A stretch of 64,000 nucleotides of DNA. Origin: Nemertoderma westbladi. Lineage: Eukaryota > Xenacoelomorpha > Nemertodermatida > Nemertodermatidae. The notes under the pieces are model-generated. The model was not told where the DNA came from. It was given only the letters and a program-made list of their open reading frames with translations, and did no database searches. Shown one piece after another: positions 39,850 through 52,620 of the stretch; positions within the stretch are counted from its first letter, which is position 1, and every line of letters begins with the position of its first letter. The stretch lies in contig JAUCBJ010006704.1 in the NCBI GenBank assembly GCA_032718475.1, forward strand, positions 1 to 64,000, read 5' to 3'. A program made the position numbers and the translations under genes.

Positions 39850-42030
39850 ATAATATGTAATAAAAGGTAATAAAAAACAATAACATCAACAAACAACTGG
39901 AACGTACCGGTACTACAAGAGCACACTTGATCTGGAGTCAGCCTGCGAGTCAAGGATGCCCAGAAACCCCCTCCCCCGTACCGAATTCAGCTATATTTCC
40001 CCCTCATCCAATCAAGCTCGCTTTATTTGTGAGGTTGTTGTTGACCTTCTCTTTTGGCGACGTGGCAGGAGGTCTACGCTGCTCAGGGCCGGACTTGTAC
40101 GGACTTGGGGCAGTGGTGTGGGGCCTAGGCTCTACTGTTTGGGGTTTGCACATACGGCGCTAAGTACTTTTCACAGACAATACTAATACTAAACTAGGCC
40201 TTTATACTGAAAGACACATTTTCTCTCGTTTCCATTACTCTAAATTTTCAATCTATTTCTTGCAAATACCTTGCAAAGAAATCTGAAGGTAGATGTAAAT
40301 ATATTATTAGGAAATGTGAGTCAGGAAATGTTTGGAATTTCCTATACATTTTTCCGGAAATTTCCTATACATTTTCCGGAAAGTTCCTTTTTAGTTTATT
40401 TAGCACATTCTTAAAACATAATATAATAGTAAAACACAAGTAGAGTAAACACTAGAAACATTAGGGATTCTTAGATGTGTTTAGGTGGTTCGTTGTCTTG
40501 TCTCTTGTGGTCGTAACTACGGATGAAATATACTTTCCGGAAATTTTCTGAATTTTCCTTGAAAAACATATTTCAGGAAACTCACATCCCTATGTCTTAA
40601 GACGTGGAAATGTGAAATTTGAAGCATGTGGGGCGAGCCACGAAAGTAAGCGAGCTTAGCATACGGGTACAACTAACTCAATCGGTGTGTCTGTTGTTCT
40701 GTTGTGTCCAATTTTAAACGTTAATAACTCAGCCGAATGTTAATGAAATTTAACCAAACTTAGTACACATGTAGTCTGGCCACAGTTTAGAAATTTTCCA
40801 AGTTGAATCTCCATGTGGCCTTTGAGAAGCTAAGATAATAGCAGTTAATTAGATAATTAAGTTGATTAAGGTATAAAGCAGCATTTTGTCTGCTGCTCTT
40901 TATTGGAAATTAATTATTTTCTAATATAAGATTTAAATAATTATATTTAAAAATATACAGTTGTAATCCCCATACTGCATTCCATTATAGGTTTTATAAA
41001 GTTCAAGTGATTTGCTTCAAGAAATCTGTTTTTAATTGGAGTAAAAGTAATTAAGTGATTAAAATACCCCTCAGCCGTCACTCTATACTCCCTATATACT
41101 CCAGCTAGCTCCCTTATTCCAAGTCATGATTGCTATTGCCCAGCCTAACTAGGAACCAGTCCAACCACCCCAGCTCACCTCTACTCAAAGGCAGCAATGT
41201 AATGAGCCAAACTAATAAGCCAGCTTTGTTATTGTGTTTAGCTTACAAAATGATTGGCCGAGTACTTAATCATGATTCTTTATATTATTTGGTTAAATAA
41301 TTTCGTTGAGGTGTTGACATGATAAAATCTCAGTATCAATACTATCGGCATAAGGTAAGTTTTATATTTATTACAAATTGGGTCGCCTCCACGCCTAAAA
41401 TATTTAATATATTACTTTATGAGTTTAACATGTTGCCAATAACATGAGTTTATTAAGTAAATTATATAACATGCTATCTTTAATTATTTTTGCTAGAAAT
41501 TTGTGCTGTTTGTATATTTGTGAATCGCTTCCAGTTGTATTTTGTGATATATTAAAAATAAATATAACATATTACTTTTAAAACACAAATTTTATGTTAA
41601 TACCTCTGATTTTCATCAATCTTGTGTGCGCCTTTGGGTTGGGGTGGTGCAGATTAAGAGGGAGGTTGAAGGGGGGGGGGGGGTCTTTATTCCCCTCTCT
41701 TTGATGTACTGGTGGTTGGTTAAATTTCTTGAATACCGAGTTTGTGATACAGTAGAATCGATCACTATTAATCTGTATATTATAACTAAGCCTCGTGCTG
41801 CACGAAGGCGCCACGAACTTGTTCCTGTTTACATCAATATAAAAACATCTGATCTAAAAATGCAAGAATCGAAAGTGAAAAAAATATAATTTTATAAGCT
41901 ACAAAAATATTTACTGTTTTTCACACAAAATTTTGAGTTTAATAAGTGGCAAAATTCAAATTTTCCATGTTCGGTTTCAGTTCGGTCGATCCCTATAGTT
42001 TTCCTAGGTGTCCGTGGAACCGTGGTGGGG
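39850..42030. other. Non-coding region, no feature recognised
   Basis: Mostly AT-rich. A run of G at 41670-41682, a short GC-richer patch at 39940-40150 with motif-less frames, and a CGTTAATAACTCAGCCGAAT-bearing segment near 40720 are the only distinctive parts. Confidence 0.4.
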
Positions 42031-42033
42031 GGC

Positions 42034-42037
<4 letters not shown>

Positions 42038-42064
<27 letters not shown>
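42038..42064. repeat. Poly-C tract
   Basis: An uninterrupted run of about 27 C preceded by GGGGGGCCTG. Confidence 0.9.
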
Positions 42065-42068
<4 letters not shown>

Positions 42069-42532
42069 TACGGTCCAGAGCTACTGGACCTTGCTGCTAT
42101 ATTACAATATTATAAAAGTTATATTAATTATTATTAATAATATATATTATAATAATAATAATTACAATTATAGTTTAAGTGACTGAGTGGTGTATATTTA
42201 TTTATTGAAAATTATAATATAGAGAAATATTATAATAATAATAATTAATTATAATTATTTTGGGTATTTGTATTTATAAAATATATCAGATAATAAGAAA
42301 TTTGTACTAAGTACTTCACATACCCACAGAACCATTTTTACTTCGGAATATAAGAAAACAATATGTAAATAAATATATCCCTAACTATTTAAATGATATT
42401 AACTATATATTCGAATTAAATAAGTAGACGAGTGTTAAGCGAGTGAGTGAGGGAGTGAATTAAGAAACGGAGAGCCTGTGAAATACTGTACAAATCGTAC
42501 TGGTAACCTCTTTAGTGCATGCTGTCTGCAGC

Positions 42533-42940
42533 CTACAGGGTGTTGGCAGTGATTGAATGAGTGACACCGACTGTCCCCTGCATGGTACTGGTAACGGACC
42601 TTCTGTAAGTATCTTGTACTCCTATACAATGTGCATACCACTGGTCGAGCAAATACTTGTCAATCAGTTCTCTAGAACCAAAATGATGGTGAACTTGTAA
42701 TGCCAAGCCTAGTGTAGTTTGATTATATACTTTAGCAATATGGGAATGAATTGATTGTGAAATGCAAATTGACTCTTTAGAAATATTACCATTCGAAACT
42801 AATCGTGATATTAGTGAGAATAATGAACTGCTTGTGGATGATATCATGTTGTTGTATGATAAAGTATTCGAATTATTGTAGAACTTGCGATGAGATTCAT
42901 CTTCAAGTTGCTTTATTTCACACGTTATTTTCTGGACCAA
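42533..42940 (-). pseudogene. Fragment of an unrecognised repetitive coding family
   Basis: A 135-codon minus-strand frame, Ser-rich N-terminally, with the block LGLALQVHHHFGSRELID near residue 80. Frames of this kind recur in multicopy genes of invertebrates, by my recollection, but I cannot name the family. It runs into a stop near a degenerate tail, and a LINE fragment starts just 30 bp to the right. It is probably a broken copy. Confidence 0.35.
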
Positions 42941-42967
42941 AGCGTTAAATTAGTTATCAATATAATT

Positions 42968-43131
42968 GGTTGAGGAATACAATGAACGCACCACGTACAC
43001 TGAAAGCAAATAGCAAACAGGGTGACATGGTAGCGCTGGAATTTGAATATATCATCGACATCATCTGTATCCAAGAATATCAGATTTGTCATGAAGACAC
43101 TGCCATGAAGTACAATTACATTGGAAATGGA
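42968..43131 (+). mobile_element. LINE endonuclease-domain fragment
   Basis: The translation matches the N-terminal endonuclease of the LINE at 49573-53105 almost residue for residue: RTLKANSKQGDMVALEFEY, IDIICIQEYQICHEDTAMKY, then sequence diverges. It holds only about 54 codons, from the 5' half of the element, and so is not a standard 5' truncation. Confidence 0.8.
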
Positions 43132-43747
43132 TTTTTACTGAAATTTTTCTTAATTTATGGGATAGCCTATTCGTGCAATACTTACTGGTACCTTAGTTAC
43201 TGTATAATGGTTTGGTGCAGTTTTCCTTGTGGTAGTTGGGTTGGGAGCACTACAATCGATTTGGTATTTCAATTTTTAATAGGCCTTAGTGCCTGCCTGA
43301 GTACTAACAGTGGCCCAAGTGGCCCAAAATTCTAGGTAGTATCTGAGGGAATAAGACCCCATTTCCTATTTTATTGTTTTCAGATTAATATCACAATCCC
43401 TCTAAAGTCGTGGTTGTCAAACATCATATAATTATATATTTGCAGGGGCATTTTCTGACATCTGTGCAATTTTGTTTAAAAATCTGATCATTTATCTGTT
43501 CATACCGGTAGGTACTAATTGGGGTTGGTTGCATTCAGTGGGGAATCATGTTTATGCATTTGTGGCTGATGGTAACATACAGGACCCAGGATCTACTGTA
43601 ATTTCCCATCTAGGATCTAGAATCAGTAATATCACACCAAGTCTCACAACTAGATAGAGCCCTGAATCTAAGTTAGTGTCTATGATGTAAGGTAGCACCC
43701 CTGGTTCCCAGCTGAGTTCCCCTTGAAACTAATATTATATTATATAT

Positions 43748-44250
43748 ATTGGTTTTCACAGCTGGTTTCAGGTGGTTTACTGCTGCTTTCAGATGGATTC
43801 AGCTGGTTTCAGGTGGCTTACTGCTGGTTTCAGGTGGTTTCAGCTGGTTTCATGTGGCTTACTGCTGGTTTCAGGTGGTTTCAGCTGGTTTCAGGTGGCT
43901 TACTGCTGGTTTCAGGTGGTTTCAGCTGGTTTCAGGTGGTTTCAGCTGGTTTCATGTGGCTTACTGCTGGTTTCAGGTGGTTTCAGCTGGTTTCAGGTGG
44001 CTTACTGCTGGTTTCAGGTGGTTTACTGCTGGTTTCAGGTGGTTTCAGCTGGTTTCAGCTGGTTTCAGGTGGCTTACTGCTGGTTTCAGGTGGTTTCAGC
44101 TGGTTTCAGGTGGTTTCAGCTGGTTTCATGTGGCTTACTGCTGGTTTCAGGTGGTTTCAGCTGGTTTCAGGTGGCTTACTGCTGGTTTCAGGTGGTTTAC
44201 TGCTGGTTTCAGGTGGTTTCAGCTGGTTTCAGGTGGTTTCAGCTGGTTCA
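43748..44250 (+). repeat. Minisatellite of 10-11 bp units, open in all three frames
   Basis: About 0.5 kb built from GGTTTCAGGT, GGTTTCAGCT and GGCTTACTGCT units arranged in longer repeating patterns. All three plus-strand frames are open for about 175 codons because the units contain no stop in any phase. This is a composition effect and not evidence of a protein. Confidence 0.9.
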
Positions 44251-44390
44251 GTATTTTAGTTCGTACCATAAAATTCTGCATCAGATGATATAATTTTTGA
44301 TTTAAATTATCACATTTAAATCATTTGATTTAAAAGAAATGCAGAAAATTAAATAAAACTGTGATTGAAATCAGAACATTGACGAATTCC

Positions 44391-44623
44391 AAGATAGCTC
44401 CTTTTTAAAGAATTCATTAAAAAGGCTCTATCTTAGAACTTCTATATGGTATCCTAAGATAGCGCCTTTCTAATGAATTTATTAGAATATGCTATCTCTA
44501 AACAGTTCCTGAGATATCGCCTTTTTAATGAAATTCATTAGAAAGGTGCTATCTTAGTTATCCTTATACTGTTTTAGAGATATCGCCTTTTTAATGAAAT
44601 TCTTTAGAAAGGCGCTATCTTAG
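44391..44623. repeat. Four tandem imperfect hairpins
   Basis: Units at about 44391-44435, 44455-44500, 44510-44557 and 44575-44623, spaced about 60 bp. Each is an inverted repeat: an arm like AAGATAGCGCCTTTTTAATG folds back on CATTAGAAAGGCGCTATCTT with a tiny loop. Stems are about 20 bp with a few mismatches differing between units. Confidence 0.8.
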
Positions 44624-45439
44624 AAATTTGTTGACCAATTACAGAAGTTCAATTTCTACAGTTTGTAAGGAAACTGAGATAAAGGACATAAGTAAAAAAT
44701 GTCAAAGTTTGCTTTGATAATTCTGAAATGAATATATCGTTTTCGATGTCGCTGAACACGATGAAACTAGTTATAAATACTATTTTTAGTAATGCAAACC
44801 CATTTTTGGTGCCATTCTAGTGCCCCAAAACGAAAAGTACAAGTAGCACAAAATTATAATTTAATATATTATAATTTGTAATTCAGAAGCTATACTGGTT
44901 TTCAAAGCCGCTGATCACGATACAACTCGTTTAAATCATTCGTGGTAACGCAACTATAATTTTTGCTACATGTCTGGTGGGACGATAAATACAAATAGCG
45001 TAAATAAACCCAACGTTAGATTAACGTTGGTGGTTTGCAGGGCAGTATGAGTTACAAATCTGTGTAGAACTTATGCATATTATTTCATTGTATTTAGGTA
45101 CTTTTAATATATTAATATGAAATTAAATATTATCGCGCTTGCTGTTACCTTTTATTGTTATTATTGTATTGTTACTTTTTTCTTTGAAATACTTTTTCAC
45201 CATCACCAAACCGAAATTTAGTGTTGCTTACTACAGTATATTGCTCTATAACCTTACTGCTAACAAACTCACCTAGAGATTCCAGATATACTGATAACCA
45301 CTCTTCTCCACATACTGTTGAAGTATAACCAGTATCCAATTTACCATGATTAAAATAATGTTTCTAGAATAAATGTCGACTGTTCTTCTTCGGGTTTTAA
45401 GAAACAGTGTTAGATATACATCTTTACCGACTATCGACT
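44624..45439. other. AT-rich non-coding region
   Basis: No gene recognised; possibly decayed continuation of the copia-like element to its right. Confidence 0.35.
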
Positions 45440-46393
45440 TTAAAATGCTCTTATCAACCGTCTAATAGCTATCAAGATGGGGGATCTTGATAGCTAGTAT
45501 TAGACGGTTGATAAGAGCAGTCTTTTTGAAAATGGTGTGGGGATTTACAACTTCGGCACAACATTTGTTGACCATCTGGATGCCTTGGATTAGATACTCT
45601 TCCATATCTCATGGACCTACCATTATACCTCTAACATACCGACCACGTGATGTAAAATAAACAGATTGTTCAGTTCATCATCACAGTCCTCCAGACCACC
45701 TTCCTCATATAAATAATCATTATCCTCACAAAGGAATGTAACCTCAGTCTCTTGCTTGACACGCACCGCAGTTGTACACCCACTATCGCCACCTGTAAAC
45801 ATTACCTTTGATTCCCCAAAGATACGTTTTAATATCGTCTTCAATTAATTCTTGATATATTAAATTCTTTTCTGTTGTTAGAGCAATTTTTCTCTCTGAA
45901 TCTGACAAATTCGCCTTATCTAGAAGCTCATAAGATAAAACTCCATCCCCAAAATCTCATGTCATATTCTTTGGCTTTATTATACTGTACCGTGTTTCAA
46001 ACTCAGTGATAAACTCATCGGAAATAGTGTCTACATCTTTATTCTTTAAATATTTAAACAACGAATAGGCTTCGTAAGCACAGTCGATTTTATCCTTTAG
46101 ATAAATTTCATCGAGTTTTCTAAGTAACGTTCTAACTTCTTTACCTTTTCGAGTCTTTAACTCCATCTGCATTTAGTTGTTCAATGAGTACCTCTAACGC
46201 GTTATCCTTAGCTTTCCTTGGTAAACACAACAATCAACAATATAGCTGGGGCTTGTCGTTTCTTTTCAATATCATTAACAAGTTTCAAAATCTTTAACTC
46301 CCGTTGCCACGTTATATAATCCGAACCAACACCTAATAAAGGCGGATTTTTATACGACCGCCCACCGGAAACATTAGTACTACTTTCAGCCAT
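45440..46393 (-). pseudogene. Decayed copia-like Gag with CCHC knuckle
   Basis: Minus-strand pieces in order: a start MAESSTNVSGG at 46393 followed by PPLLGVGSDYITWQRELKIL (the W-x2-E/D-L pattern that opens copia-type Gag), a second frame from about 46172 (KLDEIYLKDKIDCAYEAYSL), a third at 45844, and finally a knuckle CRSCKSPHHFQKDC (C-x2-C-x4-H-x4-C) at about 45559-45517. At least two frameshifts and one stop interrupt it. No pol follows: the frame runs into an inverted repeat at 45446-45519. Confidence 0.65.
45446..45519. repeat. Near-perfect inverted repeat (hairpin)
   Basis: Arm TGCTCTTATCAACCGTCTAA... (45446-45478) is repeated in reverse complement at 45484-45519 apart from a 3 bp bulge. 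The stem is about 33 bp and the spacer is only GGGGG. Confidence 0.9.
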
Positions 46394-47754
46394 TATTTTA
46401 TTAGATGCGTTTAGGCCTACTAGGCCTACCTACCTATTGTCTGTTTATTTAGCGTGTTTATTAACACGCTCTGTTAACACGTTAAAGTATAAGATAGGAA
46501 ACGTACCTGCCATTTTCTGATGACACGTACTCGGACACCCCCCAGATTTTTCTACAAATCTTTATCATATTGCCTGAAATTTGAAACACAACTAGTTCAA
46601 GAAGCCGGAATTTTCGATTTTACCTTTAAATTAATTTTATAAGCGTTTTAAAAAAGTGTCTTTTGCGAAATCGCACCTTCAGTATCGTGGCCATTCTTCA
46701 CATTAGTCGTAATTTTTGTGACGGGATACGAGTTGGCAAAAGATCCCGACCGGTGTGTGTGTGTTTGAGTCAATAGAAAGCTTGCGTTGCAAGGATTCGA
46801 AATATGTAACAAAATATCATAGTTTGAATATCCCGCCACCAATATACTAGAATTTCCATATTATACTGTATACACACATGCATTTGGCATTAAAAACCTT
46901 TCCCGAAATGTATTCGTGCTGCCCAAGTACCGCGCGGAGGCTCCACAAAATATATCTTGGCAGAATTTATAAATTTATTGGCCTCCAAAATCGCTGAGGA
47001 CATCTGGTGGTTCACTAAATGGTGCCGCAATGCTAAGACTTCCCCTTAGTCATGTACCGACAAAATCATTAACAGCTACTACAGTGCGAGATAATTAATT
47101 TTAATTAATTTTAGTTAATTTTAATTAATTTTTAATTAAGTTAATTAAGTCAGTCCATTAAGTCAGTTAAAATCATTGGTATGGTGACTAAATACAGTAT
47201 GTTTTTAAATTTTCCATTTTGACAATATCAGCGACACCGAACAACTTTCAGTTTCACAAGGATTTAGTATTTATTTACCATTGAAATGTATTTTTTTATA
47301 TTATTTACAGATATTTTTACTATTTACAAATTTACAATAAAAATATTTCACAAACATTTCACAAGTTTTCTGTACCGGGTTTATAAACATTATAATATTA
47401 ATTCCAGCTAATTATTGGATGGGTATCAATTTATTGATTATAATTTATCTTCGAGGAACGCGTTTATATTTTTATACACGTAATTATTTACATTATCTAC
47501 AAATAAGAAGCAGTTTGATAATTAAACACAAGATGGCGTTGTTGATACACATTTAAGTTCTACTACTGATTATTATCCAAAGCAGCAGTTCAAAAACTGA
47601 TCACTAGATGTCGTTGGTATTGGAGTTCTGGAATCTCTGTACATCAGATAGTCGGGCAAGAAACTGAAAGTAGAAATAGAAAAACTAAGTTAAATAAAAA
47701 AGAGATAAGAATGTAATTAAAATTTATACAGGAATACTACATAATATATAAATG
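46394..47754. other. AT-rich non-coding region
   Basis: No gene found. A TTAATTAATTTTAATTAA-type simple repeat lies at 47095-47150. Confidence 0.4.
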
Positions 47755-49247
47755 TTTTTCACCCGTGTGATAAATATTTTTCACCCGGGTGATAAATGTT
47801 TTTCACCCGTGTGATAAATGTTTTTCACCCGTGTGATAAATGTTTTTCACCCGTGTGATAAATGTTTTTCACCCGTGTGATAAATGTTTTTCACCCGGGT
47901 GATAAATGTTTTTCACCCGTGTGATAAATGTTTTTCACCAGAGTGATAAATGTTTTTCACCCGTGTGATATATGTTTTTCACCCGTGTGATAAATGTTTT
48001 TCACCAGTGTGATAAATGTTTTTCACCCGTGTGATAAATGTTTTTCACCAGTGTGATAAATGTTTTTCACCCGTGTGATAAATGTTTTTCACCCGTATGA
48101 TAAATGTTTTTCACCCGTGTGATAAATGTTTTTCACCCGGGTGATAAATGTTTTTCACCCGTGTGATAAATGTTTTTCACCCGTGTGATAAATGTTTTTC
48201 ACCCGTGTGATAAATGTTTTTCACCAGTGTGATAAATGTTTTTCACCCGTGTGATAAATGTTTTTCACCCGTGTGATAAATGTTTTTCACCCGTGTGATA
48301 AAAGTTTTTTACCCGTATGATAAATGTTTTTCACCCGTGTGATAAATGTTTTTCACCCGTGTGATAAATGTTTTTCACCCGTGTGATAAATGTTTTTCAC
48401 CCGTGTGATAAATGTTTTTCACCCGTGTGATAAATGTTTTTCACCCGTGTGATAAATGTTTTTCACCCGTATGATAAATGTTTTTCACCCGTGTGATAAA
48501 TGTTTTTCACCCGTGTGATAAATGTTTTTCACCCGTGTGATAAATGTTTTTCACCCGTGTGATAAATGTTTTTCAGCCGTGTGATAAATGTTTTTCACCC
48601 GGGTGATAAATGTTTTTCACCCGTGTGATAAATGTTTTTCACCCGTGTGATAAATGTTTTTCACCCGTGTGATAAATGTTTTTCACCCGTGTGATAAATG
48701 TTTTTCACCCGTGTGATAAATGTTTTTCACCCGGGTGATAAATGTTTTTCACCCGTGTGATAAATGTTTTTCACCCGTGTGATAAATGTTTTTCACCCGT
48801 GTGATAAATGTTTTTCACCAGTGTGATAAATGTTTTTCACCCGTGTGATAAATGTTTTTCACCCGTGTGATAAATGTTTTTCACCCGTGTGATAAAAGTT
48901 TTTCACCCGTATGATAAATGTTTTTCACCCGTGTGATAAATGTTTTTCACCCGTGTGATAAATGTTTTTCACCCGTGTGATAAATGTTTTTCACCCGTGT
49001 GATAAATGTTTTTCACCCGTGTGATAAATGTTTTTCACCCGTGTGATAAATGTTTTTCACCCGTATGATAAATGTTTTTCACCCGTGTGATAAATGTTTT
49101 TCACCCGTGTGATAAATGTTTTTCACCCGTGTGATAAATGTTTTTCACCCGTGTGATAAATGTTTTTCACCCGTGTGATAAAAGTTTTTCACCCGTGTGA
49201 TAAATGTGTTTATCACCCGTATGATAAATGTTTTTCACCCGTGTGCT
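47755..49247. repeat. 22 bp tandem array of about 68 copies
   Basis: The unit is built on TTTTTCACCCGTGTGATAAA plus TG. The core TCACCCGTGTGA is a near-palindrome, and the recurring variant TCACCCGGGTGA is a perfect one. Variants (CCAGTG, CCGTAT, CCGGGT, AAAGTT) reappear in the same order, showing multi-unit duplications, for example between about 48270 and 48870. Confidence 0.95.
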
Positions 49248-49572
49248 ATAAAATGTATAATGTGAGATATAAAATAAGAAACAAACTTTGAATTGTTTCC
49301 TTATCTAATAATATTATAAATATTACATTATTTATTATCTGGACGGGACGTATTGTAGCCTATTAATCATGAATTACACGAAAATGTCAACCAAGGAACA
49401 AAAAAAGTAACTTTCTCTAATCCAAATTGTTTTCCCATTGGTCGAAACTGTAAACATTTAGGTTCTCAAAAATGGTTATATTACAGAAATTGCTTCATTG
49501 GGTGAATTTTTATAGCCTCTGAAACATTTGGCAAAATATTTCAAAATTTGCTACTTTCTATTACTTTTTATT

Positions 49573-49893
49573 ATTATATGGTCGAGCGAACTCGGACAGT
49601 GGAAATGAGATCCTTCCAGGCTTCCCGATTCTCCATAGTTGTCGCAATTTCGTTTCTCCCAAGTTCCGTTCTTTCAAGTTGATCTATATATGTTATGGCA
49701 GGTCGTCCACGACTGCGCTTTCCATGAGTTGGTTGCCAGAGAAGTAGATCGGGTATGACCTCGTCTTTACTTCGCCAGCAGTGCCCACTGAATCTTAATC
49801 TGCGTTCACGGAGGGTGGTTGATACAGGTGCTATTGTACCATAAAGCTCGGCGTTTGTCATGTGTTGTCTCCAGCTGATGTTTAGGGCTGCCC
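49573..49893 (-). CDS. LINE C-terminal segment after a frameshift
   Basis: A different minus frame continues the LINE protein with MTNAELYGTIAPVSTTL, RRLRFSGHCWRSKDEVIP and KRSRGRPAITYIDQLE, as in the copy at 3500-3720. It is joined to the preceding RT only if the indel near 49910 is corrected, so this copy is broken here. Confidence 0.8.
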
Positions 49894-52620
49894 TTAGTAG
49901 TCTTGTGTAGCAACCGAACCATCAATTCGTTGTTCAAGTGATTTAGTCAGTGTCCAGGTATCACCCCCGTATAAAAATACACTTTCCACTGTGGCTCGAA
50001 AGAACTTAGTCTTCAGGTGCCTGGAGAGATCTGATTTCCAGATGGTATCCATTTTTGATAGAACTACCCAAGCCTTTGCTTTCCTAACTTCTATGTCCTT
50101 TTTGCTACTCTCTATCCATGATCCAAGGTACTGGAAGTCATCGACCTTCCTTAGTTGATTATTATCAATGGTTGTCAAGTTTCCATCAACATTAAAGGTC
50201 ATGAATTCGGTCTTGGTAGCATTTATATGTAATCCAACCTCCTTAGCAGCCCTCTCCACTTTATTTAGTAGAAGCTGTGCATCTGCTAGCGTATTAGAGA
50301 GCAGGGCGATGTCATCCGCAAAGTCGGTGTCTGTGACTGTAGTTGCCGGATATCTACTACTTCAGCGTTCTTGAAGTGTGAATCCCAGATCTTCACCCTT
50401 TGTGGCCGTCCTCATTGCGTAATCCAGCACAATTACAAATAGTAATGGTGCTAATGTGTCACCTTGCAGTACGCCAGCCAGGATTGAGAAAAACTCAGTT
50501 TCACCCTCTGGTGAGAGTACCTGCGCTTCTGTGTCACAATATAGCAATCCAATGCCAGCAACAATTACTTCTGGTATTCCATAAGCTCTTAGGATTTCAA
50601 GCATTTTACCTCTATGGATGGAGTCGAATGCCTTCTTGAAGTCCACAAAAGTCATGACTGCGGGGAGATTCTTTGACTTAATTCCTTCAATCAGTCTCCG
50701 TAGTGCAAGTATCTGAGCTATTGTTGATCTACTTGGTCGAAATCCGTTTTGGCTCTTACGCAGTAGTTTCTCTATGTGAGGCCTAATCCTATATAGAATC
50801 ATTTTATTGTATATTTTGGCAGCTACCACAAGCAGACAGATCCCACGATAGTTTGTTGGTATGCCGAGGTCTCCTTTCTTGGGGAGAGGCTTTAGTTGAC
50901 CTTTAGTCCAAATTGGTGGTGGCTTTTCCCCTTTTAACATCCGGTTGCAAACATTCAATAATGGTCTATTTAGCACTCCGGTTTTCCATACCTCCGCTGG
51001 GATTTCATCTAATCCACTCGCTTTATTATTGGACATGCTTTTAATGCTTCTTTGGAGTTCGGCAGGTGTGAAGTCCCCTGTTTCTATAGGTAGTATCTTG
51101 TCATATATTTTCCTTGTAGGGCTGACCTCGATGTTTGGTGGCTGCCCAAGCAAGTTGCTGAAGTGATTTTTCCACTTCCCAACACGTTCTTCAGGACTAT
51201 CGGCTTTGAGGCGCCCCTTTGCACAACTTTTCCGACCAGATACCTCATTTACAGTTTGCCAGGCAAGTCTTGATTGTTGCTGTATGTGAGCAGTTGTAAT
51301 TGCTTCAGTTTTATCCTGTATGTACTTTTCCTGGCTGATGTTGTAGGCCAATTTAAGATCGTCTTTAGCTTTCTCAACCTTGTTAATGTTTTCGGTTGTT
51401 GGTTGTTCGGTTTTAACTTTGTAGGCTATCTTAAGATCTTCTCTCTTACAAGTAACCTCAGAGTTTTGCCATGGCACATACTGTTTTCGTTTAGGTTTCT
51501 GGGTGATATGCCTCTTAGCTGATTCCTTGTGGGCTGTTATTATATTCTGGTATATTGAATCGGTGGATTGGTCTTCATCCATTGACTGAAGTGCTTCAAA
51601 GCGGTTTTGAACTTCTACTGTATAAGCATACTTTACTGCATTGTCAGTTCTGAGTTTCTCCCAGTCATAGTTGATTTGCTTGCTTGTCCTGGGTTTGGTG
51701 GCTCTCAAACTGAGTCTGATCTCTGCAGTCACAATTCTGTGGTCCGAACCAATTAGGTTGAACGAGCTGTATGCCTCGCAGTTGATCATGCTATTTCTCC
51801 ACTTTTTGTTTATAAGGATGTAATCCAGTTGTGCTTTGGTTCCATTAGGGTATTGAAAGGTCCATAGCTTCCCCTTACTCTTTTCGAATGTGTTGTTTGT
51901 TGGTATCAATTCACATTCTTCCATTAGGTCTAAAAGTAAGTACCCATTTCTGTTAGAACTGGTGTTATAGGTGTAACCCTTGATGTCTTCTGGGCCAATT
52001 TGCGCATTCAGGTCACCAGCAATGACTTTAACATTGTGTTTCGGGATGTCCTTAGTAAGTCCAGTCAGTTCTTCATAAAACTTGACTGCTTGTTCTGGCT
52101 CTGATGCATTGGTTGGACTGTAGCAACATATAACTGTTGTCTTGGGATTCCCATGAAATGTTGCGATCATAGCCCTGGAATTTATAGATTCGATGTTGTT
52201 TAGGGTCTTAAGTGCAAATGGGCTTAGCAGAATTCCTACTCCACCAATTGATGCATTGGCCGAGTTCCTTACTGCTGAGCTTGTTACTAACGTCCATCCA
52301 TTTCCAATGTCATTGTACTTCATGGCAGTGTCTTCATGACAAATCCGATGTTCTTGGATGCAGATGATGTCGATGTTATATTCCATTGCCAGAGCGACGA
52401 TGTCACCCTGTTTGCTCTGTGCTTTCAGCGTGCGTGCGTTCATTGTAGCAATCTTTAGTGTCTTTTTACATTTCAACAAGTTGGTTCTTCTTTCTTCTCT
52501 GTCTTCTGTTCCAGTAGCCAATTTATCGACCCCAGCCTGGTGTACCACTGAGGGACGCGGTCCTTGTTGACCCAGGCGACGACCGAGCCGGTATTTCTCC
52601 TGGAGGGTTCTCATACTCAT
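49894..52620 (-). CDS. LINE endonuclease-reverse transcriptase, interrupted by one TGA
   Basis: One frame from ATG 52620, broken only by TGA at 50362-50364 and continuing to 49894. Apurinic-type endonuclease at about residues 60-290: NARTL, IIC(I)QEHR, VIAGDLNAQIG and GSDHRIV, all expected catalytic blocks. The RT at about 520-880 contains LKPLPKKGD, NYRGICLL, VDFKKAFDSIH, GVLQGDTLAPLLFVIVLDYA and, just after the TGA, the catalytic FADD. A connection region (FQYLGSWIESS) follows. The protein nicks target DNA and copies the element RNA at the nick. The TGA is probably CGA mutated by C-to-T change, and a frameshift near 49910 (versus the copy at 3465) separates the final segment. It is inactive as sequenced. 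Confidence 0.9.

Noticed and set aside
39927-40186. Overlapping plus ORFs in a GC-richer patch
   Set aside because: Both frames are motif-free, overlap each other and lie next to a decayed LTR; nothing supports a gene.
43723-44293. Three long overlapping plus-strand ORFs of about 175 codons
   Set aside because: All three frames are open because of one short tandem unit; the translations are frame-shifted versions of one repeat with no start context or domain.
47755-49247. CRISPR-like array of palindromic repeats
   Set aside because: There are no unique spacers: 22 bp units abut directly, and the locus is in a eukaryotic genome. It is a minisatellite.
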